Shown here: positions 1 to 10,250 of the stretch, one piece after another
Layout of the letters: each line of letters opens with the position of its first letter
How positions within the stretch are numbered: the stretch's first letter is position 1
DNA from: Littorina saxatilis
Lineage: Eukaryota > Mollusca > Gastropoda > Littorinimorpha > Littorinidae
Reading direction: 5' to 3'
DNA: 64,000 bases
Assembly: GCF_037325665.1 (NCBI RefSeq)
Contig: NC_090246.1
Coordinates: 38,757,445 to 38,821,444 of the forward strand
Notes under the pieces: model-generated
Database searches by the model: none
Told to the model about the DNA's origin: nothing
The model's input: the letters and a program-made list of their open reading frames with translations, nothing else
Translations under genes and position numbers: made by a program

Positions 1-1503
1 CAAACAGATAAAATGACTAGGGTAATAGGTTAGGTACCTGCCATGTGGGCACTTTTTCCACTGCTGTCCTCAGTCCTATACTTTTCATCAAGACTTGTCA
101 CCATGCCGAGTAGATCTAAATTCGGAAGTCTTCATGTGGCTGAGGCATATATCTGACATAGCGTCGATCTTGTTGTAGGTTAACCTCCTTTCTGAAACAA
201 ATGGCAAAATGCGATTAGTTATGATGACTACAACCTACACAAATATAAACAGTGTTTTGAAACAGAATAGTCAGGTTATACAAGCCACTTTACCTATGCA
301 GCATGGTAACCCTACAATATGCGAAACATGTCGACTGCAGCAGCCTGGTTCTTAAAATAATTCTGACGGTCAGCACAGCCAGAAATGCCAACAAAGACAA
401 GAAAGCTGTGGCAAGGTAAGCTTACCAAACGTTACATAGCGAATCATATGATAGTGCGTAAACAGCAAACAGTAGATCTACAATCAAAGAGAGGATCGAG
501 TCTGGAATGAAACGCGATACAGATCTAGCATTCAAAAACTGTCTTTCACGTTCAAGGAAGTTGTTGCAAAGTACTTAAGACTTACTAAATTGTACAGACA
601 AAACCATGACAGTGCATGTTTTGAATCTGAGGAAAAAATCGTGATCATTTTGACTTTGAGAACAGATTCATTCCGTTTCCTTATATCTGCATGTTCAAGT
701 AAATGGTGGACAGTTTTTTTCGGGCAGAGTAAACTTAACTTGAGACTCTACTGCAAGTCTTGAAATTCACATAAATCGAACCACGAGCAAAGACATCCAA
801 ACATTACAGGCACTTTAGATCAACTCATTTCACTAGAGGTGACTGCCTAGCACTGTGTTTGACATCCGTGTCTGCTGAAATAAAAAGAAATTAAAACAAA
901 ACGGATTAACAGTAGGTGACACGTTATCAGAGTGGGAGACACTAGATCTGTCTCTGAACTTACCGGGATACGGCTGCAAGATCGACACTGACTGCCGCGC
1001 TTTCGACAGCTCTTCCTCGCGTGGACATTGGAAACACGCTGTGCAGATCAAATTGTAGGAAATCTCCCTTTGGTATCTTCTTTATTTACTTTTCTGGAGC
1101 TTAGAAACCGAACAACATGAAATCGTCTTCCCCGGCGAATTGGCGAGGTGAGAACTGGACCACAATCCTTCGCGCGACCCCTGACCTGATCTTGACACCT
1201 GACCTGCCGTCTACATGCCAAACACGACACAAATCAGTCAACTGCTTGTACCCCTTCAAAACCCCCCACCACCCGTTTTCTTTGGATACACGCTTTAACT
1301 ACACACATGCCGACACAATGTTGATCATTGCTTCAATAATTTGAAGATGGTGCTTGAAAATTAACCACGTGAAATGAGTATTTCGGTGTTTAGCCAAAAA
1401 TGTTAAAGTTTCTACCACAGACATACACACATACATACATACGCACGCACGCACGCACAGACAGACAAAGTTTACCATCGCATAGGCTACACTTACGTGA
1501 GCC
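1..1503 (-). repeat. Left arm of a 1.5-kb inverted repeat; gene-like 5' region
   Basis: This segment is the reverse complement of 26,709-28,211 (position x pairs with 28,212-x) with no net length change and only a handful of mismatches seen by eye. Homology stops sharply at 1,503; the other end is cut by the window edge. Read on the minus strand it looks like the start of a gene: an exon ending in a donor at 964, an acceptor near 875, a donor near 584, an acceptor at 192, and an exon ending in a donor at 38. The last exon holds a short open frame from the ATG at 104 ([20 protein letters not shown]...). I do not recognise the protein. It could be a host gene's 5' end or cargo inside a mobile element. 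Confidence 0.8.
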
Positions 1504-1508
1504 AAAAA

Positions 1509-1690
1509 GCACCACAAGTATGGTAATTAATTAAATCAAAGTGAGTGAATGCCCTTCAGGGCTCTACTTCTCTCGAGTGTTGGAAGCGCACAGCACGATT
1601 TGCTCGAAAACGCACCACAAGTATGGCAGTTAATTAAATCAAAGCCTTTCAGGGGCCTACCTCTCTTGAGTGTTGGAAACACAGTTGTCA
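1509..1690. repeat. Two-copy local tandem repeat, about 85 bp
   Basis: A block starting GCACCACAAGTATGG at about 1,509 recurs at about 1,611, with the same following words (TTAATTAAATCAAAG, TTTCAGGG, GAGTGTTGGAA). The second copy is slightly shorter. It lies just outside the left inverted-repeat arm and has no match beside the right arm, so it belongs to the local sequence. Confidence 0.6.
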
Positions 1691-2014
1691 AGAAGCGCTG
1701 TCTGGTCCCCTAGTAATGTTCACCTCATACACAAACAAGGGAATAACTCTGTGGAAATAACCCAAATCAACCATCACAAAGAGTCCTCTGTTTATCTATT
1801 TTTTGAAATTTAATGAAGTTTTTAAAACACTGTCTTGTGCCAAATAAACGTATAAAAGCAGTCCTCCTGCGTGGTAGCATTATTTGTGATGGCACTCTTC
1901 CACGACGCTTGCAAATCCTGACAGAGTTATTTCTGAACATGGTCTACTGCCTCAGACTTTGCCAGTTTGTGTCTGTTGCTGCGTGTTTGTGTCTGGTTGT
2001 TGTCTTCTACTTGT

Positions 2015-2210
2015 TCTGCATTCATGGGTTGCAACTCCCCCGTACATTCATATGTTATGCGAGAGTGTTTTTACGTGTGTGATCTTTTTTGTTTGGCCAT
2101 TCAGGCAGCCACCGCCCTGATATGGCCCTTCGTGGTCGGCTGGGCGTTAAGCAAACAAACAAACAAACAAAATTCAGGCAGCCATTCTCCCTTTTTCGGG
2201 GGATGATTGT
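2015..2210 (+). mobile_element. SINE core-domain fragment interrupted by a truncated SINE
   Basis: The fragment runs from a motif ATTCATGGG through TTTTTACGTGTGTGA to CCATTCAGGCAGCCA and is resumed at 2,172 by ATTCAGGCAGCCATTCTCC. The same core occurs in the complete SINE at 16,041-16,412 and near 59,855-59,965. The interruption (2,112-2,171) is only the 3' tail of another SINE (GATATGGCCCTTCGTGG, then CAAA repeats). It is flanked by a perfect 13-bp duplication, ATTCAGGCAGCCA, at 2,099-2,111 and 2,172-2,184, which is the mark of target-primed reverse transcription. Confidence 0.75.
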
Positions 2211-2660
2211 TTCCTAAAGTGTTTTTATTAGCTATTTATAATAATGTGAACTAAAAAAATTATAATTGCTGCCCGTGCTTTTAGTGTTATAAGTTTAGAC
2301 TTCATACATGTATGCTTTTCCCCGGGTTATGCATGATTGGAATGTTTCTTGCATCATTGGAATTCTGCTGTTTTGCTCTTGATGACATTCAATACCCATG
2401 ATACATGCAGAGCCTACGAGTAATTTGTTCCTGCTGTAATGACGAAGTCACCGAGACAAACTTCGTTCTCACAAATTCTTTGTCGGTTTCTGAGAGACGT
2501 ACTGGAGAAGCGACTGAATGTTTACATGGCTACATTATTTGCATTATGATGTCTACTCGAACTTTGTTTTGCTTTTAGCATCAGAGGTTTTATTTAGTAA
2601 GAGGGGGGTCAAGAGACTTCTTGGTTTGTTTAATCAATGTTGTTTGTTCTCAATGTTCAG

Positions 2661-4882
2661 GTCACAACTTCAGAGGAGTTGGTGCAAAAGAAGAAATCTG
2701 TGAACCCAAGAGTCTATTGTTGCAACTGCGCTAGAAGGGGGCATTTTGCATACGTAAGTTCACTTCTTAATGTTCTTGAAATCCAAACTAACAACCTAGC
2801 TTTAGTAGCTTATAATCATCTGGCCTCTAGCTAACACGTCAATTAAAAACGCTGACAATGGAAGGCGATAGTAAATACAAACGCTGGCAGCCTTACCTTA
2901 GAACTCACAGAGTGCTTGTTTTTAGGATCCAATTAAATGTACACAGGTTACTTTGAATAGCTTCCGAGAGTGAGTGTTGTGATCGAGTTACATCTTTGTC
3001 ATTGCAAGTGTGATGCACTGGATTGGTGTTCAGTTTGTGTGTGCGTGTGTTGTTTTTTGTAACAAAAGGGAACTGGTTTAGGCTAACATGGTTTCATCCA
3101 CTAGTGCGCCCTGCGCCATTGGCGCATTACATCTGAAAATGTCCTATCACATAGTTATGATAGTAGAGCACTGTGTTCTCCTAACTGGCAAGAATATCGG
3201 CATTAAAAGGACAGATTTAGTATTTGTAACAAGCTTTATCTATTCACACGCGCGCACACACAGACACAAACACACACACAGACAGTCTCCCACCATCATG
3301 AGCCATTTCAGCACCTGATTTATTTTGTTTCTTCCACAGGAATGCACGCGGGAAAGAATGAACTCGTTCGTGTATCCTTCTTACCCCTTCATCGTCAGAT
3401 ACAGCGGATCAATCTTGGGACAGAAAACTGGGAAGGGGAAAGGTAAGTCTTCAACAGCGTTTGGAGATTCAGCGAAACTTGTCTATAATGACCACCCAAA
3501 GGACCAACCAAAAGTGGTCGTTATGAATAAGTGGTCACTATGGAAAGGTACATTTTATGGGGGAAAATTCGATGCGTATCTTTTTTGGGTGGGCAGGTGG
3601 TCGTTAACGGGAGGTAGTCTTCAGGGTAGGTTCCACTGTATATATTTTTGTTCCGTTACATATTGTTTTTCAGTAAGCCAGGAGAATATCCAGGTCAAAT
3701 TGTATTTGCACACGTTTTGGGAATGCGCTGAGCTGAATTGGCTTCCTACAAATATTTTACCTGTGTAGTATTCTTTATTAGTTCAGGCGTGGATACTTCT
3801 TGTTCTAAAAGTAAACAGGGGTATTTGGGGTTTAGTGATTGTTATAAAGAAAGTTTTCTGTGTTTAAAAATAATTGTGTTTGAAGGTTTATGCCTTGTAA
3901 AAGCAAGTTGTTTGTGGTTGGTTTGTGATGGTAGCGGTGCTGTTTATGTGTGCATTCATGTGTGCGTATATGCTTTTATATATGTTTGTAACATTTCACA
4001 AGAACACATTCTTTGTCAGCAGGTTGGTCTCACTTCAGCGGACGCCACAAGAAATTCGACTCGGACTCCGAACCAGATGATAGATCATGTGCCAAAAAGA
4101 TGAAGTCCACTCGACCAGATGACATCCACACCAAACAGCACGGTCGCAGTAGCAAAGTAAATAAAGCTGATCAAACTTCTGCCGGAAGAAGTGAATCTCG
4201 CTCTGACAAAGGACTTGGACAATCAGGCTCTACAAAGGTGCAGCCACAGTTTTCACCGGATCTGTATCCTCGTGGCTCTGGTCGTTCAAAACAAAAGACA
4301 AAAGTTCAACCACATTCAGGCAGACAGAAATCTCCCAGAAGTCAACGCAACTCTTCCGAATCTCATTCACTGTCCTCTTTTGCACGGACCTTTGTGAGCG
4401 GAGGGTTAGAATCACAGCCGAAAGACCGTTCTCACAAAAAAGGCTGGAAAGATGGTAGATCTAAGAAAGATTGGAAAGAAGGAAAAGGGTCTTACAAGAA
4501 TGATCGAAAAGAAGGAAAAGAAAAGCGAAAGTCACGCAGCAAAAGTCGGGACCGCATTGATGATCGTGGACACTCTGAGGCTTCCCCAGGAAAGTCATTT
4601 AAGAAGAAACAGGCAAAATCCCCCAAAGGAAAGAAAGGAAAAAGGGAGAGTACCTTCCAGGACCTGGACCTAACCTTTTACCCCAAGGATAGCAAGAAAA
4701 GAAAGATACAAGAAAAGCAACAAGTGAAAGAAAAGAGTAAAGGAAACCGACAGAAGAAACATCGTCTGGAGACCAGCACTTCCGGACAAGAGGTTAAGTT
4801 TGAGCCACTGACCATCACCACCAAAAATGGCTTCAGAACCACCGTCACAAACAAGAATTTATTTCGCAACTGTCCAAAGTAA
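2661..4882 (+). CDS. ZCCHC7: ZCCHC7-like CCHC zinc-knuckle protein, 3' part of the gene
   Basis: Three exons join in frame: 2,661-2,753, 3,340-3,442 and 4,023-4,882 (stop TAA 4,880-4,882). They encode about 351 residues of C-terminal sequence. The first junction completes a CCHC zinc knuckle, CCNCARRGHFAYEC, followed by a segment ending YPSYPFIVRYSG. Human ZCCHC7, as I recall it, has the same order: last knuckle, then SPFICYYEDKY, then a long lysine/serine-rich tail. The tail here is very rich in K, R, S and G (for example KSKSRDR-like and KKGWKDGRSKKDWKEG stretches) and is probably disordered. ZCCHC7 is the metazoan Air1/Air2 counterpart that binds RNA in the TRAMP complex with PAPD5/MTR4 in the nucleolus. 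Exons for the earlier knuckles were not found between 1,504 and 2,660, so they should lie left of the window. Confidence 0.78.
3470..3638. mobile_element. Small TA-flanked MITE in a ZCCHC7 intron
   Basis: The right end reads GTAGGTTCCACTG followed by TA, and the degraded left end reads CAGCGAAACTTGTC. Inside are the inverted words CAAAAGTGGTCGTTAT and AGGTGGTCGTTAACG. The same family occurs at 11,654-11,873. CAGTGGAACC termini next to TA fit a pogo/Tigger-type (Tc1/mariner superfamily) non-autonomous element. Confidence 0.65.
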
Positions 4883-5310
4883 AGATCAGAAAGAAGTATC
4901 TTTCTTAGAAATACATTTTTTTTTTAGTCTGTGAAATAGTTGGGTACCTGTATTGTCGGGCCCTTCTGCTAAGAGGACACTTTGGCTGGTGCAAAGGGTG
5001 TCCTATCATCACAGGTACCATTGTATTTATAGGTGTGAGACTCATGAGCATGTGTTCTTCCTTGTGGCTTGAACACGCTCATCAGGCCATACATTTCTAC
5101 ACAACTATTTCAATAACTTAAACAAAGATCTTTTTGAAAATCCAGTTGTGTGAATCACTGATGATGATATTTGTGTTCGTGTAGGTGCCAAAATTTAGAC
5201 AATAACGTTACGCGAGTTATGCATATGCAAAACCAGTCTCCCGAGAGAATAAACCGCCCTGAAATCAACAAGTGACTTTCATCTTCAATAAAGGATGAAT
5301 TTTGCAATAT
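4883..5310 (+). other. ZCCHC7: ZCCHC7 3' UTR with candidate poly(A) signal
   Basis: This follows the stop codon. An AATAAA lies at 5,287-5,292. A small foldback insert at about 4,943-5,019 has ends GGTACCTGT and ACAGGTACC and an inner AGGACACTTTG/CAAAGGGTGTCCT stem, and resembles the hairpin at 17,190-17,247. The cleavage site is not directly visible. Confidence 0.45.
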
Positions 5311-5669
5311 CATATGTTCCTCTCTGTCCAAGGCACTCAAAAGTAGTATGTGCACACACAGACTATATTTAGCTATATTTCTGTTGTCTGTATTCAGAGC
5401 GCCCACTCCCCTTTGTTGTCCGATATTGTCATTAGCACTCAAGCTGCCTTGTTTGGTTATGATTTGTGCAATGTTTCTTTTTGAGATATTAACGGCTGGC
5501 TAGACAAGTTGAATTTTATGCCATGCATTGTGGAGCTTAGAAATCACAGCAAAGTGTCAACAGAGATACCATGAGCAGAATTAACTGAAACAGTGGCTGT
5601 GACCTAAATCTTTATGCAATGGCATGTTTGGCATTTAAGGGGTTATTAGTGTGTTCAAACCGCAGCTTA

Positions 5670-7999
5670 AATCCATTACACATTTTCTGCACAGGTTCCT
5701 CCAAGCAATATGAACACATCTGTGCAAAGAAAAAAGGAGGTCGCCTTATTAACTTTTTTTTTACAATTTATTTACTGGGGGTGGTCAAATATGATTTTGC
5801 GAAAAACACTGTGATTCTTAACGTGATCCCAACTGACATATTTAACTTTACAAATGATAAATAAAACATAACTTTGTGTAGATAAATGAGTGGAGAGTAT
5901 CACTTTATCATAATACGTTACTTATCATGTGCATTTTCAGAAAATTATCGAGGTTTGTCGAGGGCGTACACATAAAATTATCAGTCATTTAGCGGTAAAA
6001 ACGTTATTACACAAAAATGTCAGCTTAAATCATAACCAAATTTAAACACAGCTAAGTTCACTATATGCTGTTACAATACCTAAGAAAGAAATAAGGTGTT
6101 ACCTTATTGCTCACTCCACAAGTATCCCCGCCCCAACCCTACCCCCATATCTTGACTGACAAAAATGATGAAAAAATTCATTTGGGAGCCCAGTAGGTGG
6201 AGCACTGGACTTGTGATCCATGTGTTTGAATCCGGGGGAAGGGGTGGGGGGTCGGAACATTTGGGTGCAAAGTTTCATTAAGATCTGTCCAGTAGTTTTC
6301 TCTGAATCGCATTACACAAACACACGTACACTCACACACACCCACACGAACAGACACACTGACACACACACACACACACTGGTGGATCAGTCAGTATAGA
6401 AGGGGGATATACTTAGAATTCAAGAGTGTAGATCAAGGTCGCAAAGCGCCCCAAAGACTGATCAGGGGCGTGCTTCCCCGCAACACCCCACCCCCCCATG
6501 ACAAAAACATCGCTCGTGAGATTCATTACACATTTTCTGCATAGGTTCCTCTAAGCAATATGAACACATCTGTGCAAAAAAAAAGGGGGTCACCTTATTA
6601 ACTTCTTTTTTTACAATATTTTTACTGGGGGTGGTCAAATAGGATTTTGTGAAAACCCCCCGCGGGTTAGGGGGAAGAATTTACCCGATGCTCCCCAGCA
6701 TGTCGTAAGAGGCGACTAACGGATTCTGTTTCTCTTTTTACCCTTGTTAAGTGTTTCTTGTATAGAATATAGTCAATTTTTGAAAAGATTTTAGTCAAGC
6801 AGTATGTAAGAAATGTTAAGTCCTTTGTACTGGAAACTTGCATTCTCCCAGTAAGGTAATACATTGTACTACGTTGCAAGCCCCTGGAGCAAATTTTTGA
6901 TTAGTGCTTTTGTGAACAAGAAACAATTGAAAAGTGGCTCTATCCCATCTCCCCCCCTTTCCCCGTCGCGATATAACCTTCGTGGTTGAAAACGACGTTA
7001 AACACCAAATAAAGAAAGAAAGAAAGATTTTGTGAAAAACACTGATTCTTAACGTGATCCCAACTGACATATTTAGCTTTACAAATGATAAATAAAACAT
7101 TACTTTGTGAAGATAAATGAATGGAGAGTATCACTTTATCATAATACCATACTTATCAATGTGCATTTTCAGAAAATTATCGAGGTTTGTCGAGGGCGTA
7201 CACATAAAATTATGTCATTTATGGTAAAAAAGTTATTACACAAAAAAAGTCAGCTTAAATCATAACCAAATTTAAACACAGCTAAGTTCACTATATGCTG
7301 TTACATACAATACCTAAGAAAATAAGAAGGTGTTACCTTATTGCTTACTCCACAAAAAACGCTCGTGATCATTACAAATTTTGTGCACATGTTCCTCTAA
7401 ACAATATGTACACATCTGTAGAGAGAAAAAGGGTGGTTTCCTTATTGACTTTTTTATCAAAATGTTTTGTCTGGGGGTAGTCAAATATGAATTTGCGGAA
7501 AACACTATGATTCGTAACGTGACCCTAAGTGACATTTTTAGCTTTAGAAAATATCATAACAACATTAATTTGTGTAGATATATGAATGGAGAGTATCACT
7601 TTATCATAATACGGTACTTATCAATGTGCATGCACAAAATTATTGATGTTTGCCGAGGGCGTACACATAAAATTATCACTCATTTAGTGGTAAACACGTT
7701 ATTACAAAAAAATGTCAGCTCAGATCATAACCACAGCTAAGTTCACTATATACAGTTACAATACCTTAAAAAAAAAGGTTTTACCTTATTGCTTACTCCA
7801 CAATTATCCCCGCCCCAACCCCACCCCCATATCTTGACTGACAAAAAGGATGAAAAAATCATTTGGGAGCCCCATAGGTCAGTTGGTAGAACACTGGACT
7901 TGTTATCCATGGGTTGGAATCCGGAAAAAGGGGTGGGTGTCACAAAATGTGTGTGCAAAGTTTCATGAAGATCTGTCCAGTTTTTTTTTCTGAATCTCA

Positions 8000-8039
<40 letters not shown>

Positions 8040-8040
8040 G
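5670..8040 (+). repeat. Three partial copies of one dispersed repeat, with a SINE inside
   Basis: Copies begin near 5,672, 6,525 and 7,370, each with an ATTACA(C/A)ATTTTCTGC-like start, a GGTTCCTCTAA motif, a CTGGGGGTGGTCAAAT motif and a TATCACTTTATCATAATAC motif. Copies 1 and 3 continue into a tRNA-like stretch (TAGGTCAGTTGG and GGTTGGAATCC spaced like A and B boxes, 7,874-7,925), then AAGTTTCATGAAGATC and a CA tract. That tail design is shared with the 1.05-kb repeat family elsewhere in the window. Copy 2 is split by the SINE at 6,656-7,025. No protein-coding content was recognised. Confidence 0.6.
6656..7025 (+). mobile_element. Full-length SINE-like retroposon with 13-bp target duplication
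   Basis: The element opens CCCCCCGCGGGTTAGGGGGA, has TTTACCCGATGCTCCCCAGC and a central TACTGGAAACTTGCATTCTC block, and ends CGTGGTTGAAAACGACGTTA with an AAAG-repeat tail. It is flanked by GATTTTGTGAAAA at 6,643-6,655 and 7,026-7,038. A diverged copy of its middle and tail lies at about 61,420-61,635. Confidence 0.75.
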
Positions 8041-8367
8041 GGTGGGTCAGTTCCTTTGTAAGAGGGGTGTACTTAAAATTCTGCAGAGGATGCCTGTGTG
8101 GAGTCAGGGGGCAAATTGAGAAGTACTTCAGGCGGCAAGACACATGCCCCCGATCTGCCTAAGGCGCTTCGCGTGTCTTTGTCTCTTTTGTTTTAAGTGT
8201 GAGAAGGCGAACTTTTGAGAAATCAGTGAAGGAGAAACCGTTTGGGAAAACGATCTTGAAAGTGACATTGGGCATCGATTTCAACACAACGCGACTGTAA
8301 ATTGTATGTCTATATCTTTATGTGTGTGTTAATTTGTATGTATGTGTTTCTTCTCTCTCTGTCTCTG

Positions 8368-8405
<38 letters not shown>

Positions 8406-10250
8406 TAACACACACACAACGTACACACACAACTAAACACACACACACACTCAGATATAGGCTACACTCTCTCTTGTTCTATCTCTCCTTTCTTTTTTGC
8501 CGGAGGGGGGAATGCTCGTGCACCAAGTGCACCCCCGCCCTGGTCCACCCCTGGTGTCACACACACACCCACACACACACACATGAGGTAGGAATAAACA
8601 CACATTTTGCGCCAGTGAGGTTAGATTGGTGGGATGAGGTCTGAGGCTGGTAAGGGATTTGGGGGTAGGAGTGACTAGGGGGCACGGATTCGGCGGTTTG
8701 CCGTGTGTTATGGCGAGTCAACTTGTTCATATAGATCTGTGTAGGCGATCGACAACCCCAGACGATCTGGATCTGTTCAAGTCAAAAGCAAAGTCACGGA
8801 TACGAAGAAGTTTATCGAAAAACATTGACCCCAAGGACACAATCCATGTAACTTTTCAAAGCAGTTACACTCAATCAAAGCTCCATCCACATTAAACCGA
8901 ACGGGAACCATCGAAGATCCACGCAACTTCATTGCAATGTCGAAAAAGACTTTACAATGTCACCGCAGGTCTATGGTTGGTTTTTGTTTTGTGTCACAGC
9001 AAAGAAACGAAGCAAATCTCCGGCTTAGATTGCACACTGAAAAATTGTTCATTTAGCGGGTTATTTAAATGTATTTCTTTGAGGTTGCAAGTCAATGGCA
9101 TCGCTGAGATGTACTCCTTCGAACACACGACACAGGTTAGAAATTGACCGCATTTGGGTGCTTTTTACGGCCAAGCTAGGGTGAACTTTTTGACGGGATT
9201 TATTGAAATATCACTTCGGGGACTAGTCTAAAATCCTGGATACAGTGCCAAATCATACATCATTCAAAAAAGCAAAGCATGTTCTTTATTCTGACATATG
9301 GGCTAGAGTAAGTCATAAATAGACATTATCTGTATATTATATCTATGGGTAAGTGTATTCCATTCCCCATCCCTAACCCTAACCCTAAGGGGGAGTAACG
9401 AGCCGGGGGAGTAACGAGCTGATCCCCTGTCATCTACACTTGCTTGAAAAAAGGCAATTTTGAGTCTGTTTTGCATAAAATACCTGCGAGATTTGTAGAA
9501 GTCAAAACAACTTACAGTCCAGCCTCTCAGCTTTCGTTCCATGTATTTTGTTTGTCTGTACGTATAGACTGAGGGGTGCTCCGAAATGATTTGTAAGCAC
9601 AACATTCACAGACTTCAAAAACGCCATTGAAAAACTCGTCCACGTGCGTTTTAGATCTATTTACTTGGGTGACTAAAACTGTCGTACCTGCCAAAGGCCG
9701 CTTCGCAGTAACAAAATGACTACCGGTGTCGCAAGGCTCGGGATTTTTTTTTACAACAAAGTCACATTTCGTTGTTCTAGTCCGAATAAATATGGAGATA
9801 TGGCGAGTTGAAAACGCCGATTGTTTCGCCAGAAACACGTCGTCTGTTTCCATACCGGAAAGAAGGAATGGACCGAGAGCTACTATAAGCACGGCGCCGT
9901 TCGCACACTTGACCGAATTATGTTATTCACACAATACCATCTGGCGATCTCTAAAAAAATCATTTATAAACAAACTAGTTGATATGTAATGGAACTATTT
10001 ACTGAAATCAAGAAGTATCTTAGTTCTAGCAGTGCAAATTGGGCACACCCTGGCGAATGCACACTGGACCGTGCGTATACGCCGTCGCAATCAAGGCAAG
10101 TAACTGAGTATAAACATTAGCAAGAACCGCAACTTGAATACACTCAGAACACTTTAAGAGTTCAGTGTCATAAAAAACATGTAGATTGTATTGATTATGC
10201 AATGAAAGATGTTGATTAATACAAACAAGAGAACAAGAAGAAATATTTGA
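8041..10250. other. Intergenic stretch with no recognised gene
   Basis: It holds CA-rich microsatellites (8,377-8,450 and 8,560-8,582) and a short unassigned open frame from an ATG at 8,710 to 8,895 (MASQLVHIDLCRRSTTPDD...), which I do not recognise and which has no supporting context. A telomere-like CCCTAACCCTAACCCTAA lies near 9,374-9,391. A minus-strand open stretch at 9,527-9,892 resembles no family I know. It separates the 3' ends of ZCCHC7 and TECPR1, which converge. Confidence 0.4.
9374..9391. repeat. Short telomere-like TTAGGG tract
   Basis: About three CCCTAA units stand alone at this point. TTAGGG is the usual metazoan and molluscan telomere unit. At this length it may be chance or part of an old repeat. 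Confidence 0.5.

Noticed and set aside
3325-3768. A continuous 147-codon reading through 3,442
   Set aside because: A strong donor GTAAGT lies at 3,443 and the frame continues naturally into the exon at 4,023; the rest is intron with a MITE.
7980-8644. Open frames of Thr/His or Cys/Val repeats
   Set aside because: These are translations of CA/GT microsatellites, here and at 28,263, 30,960, 36,420, 50,390 and 51,050.
8710-8895. Small gene starting MASQLVHIDLC
   Set aside because: No splice partners, family match or conserved context could be seen, so it is mentioned only within the intergenic entry.
9374-9391. A telomere or chromosome end
   Set aside because: Only about three units, embedded in unique sequence on both sides.
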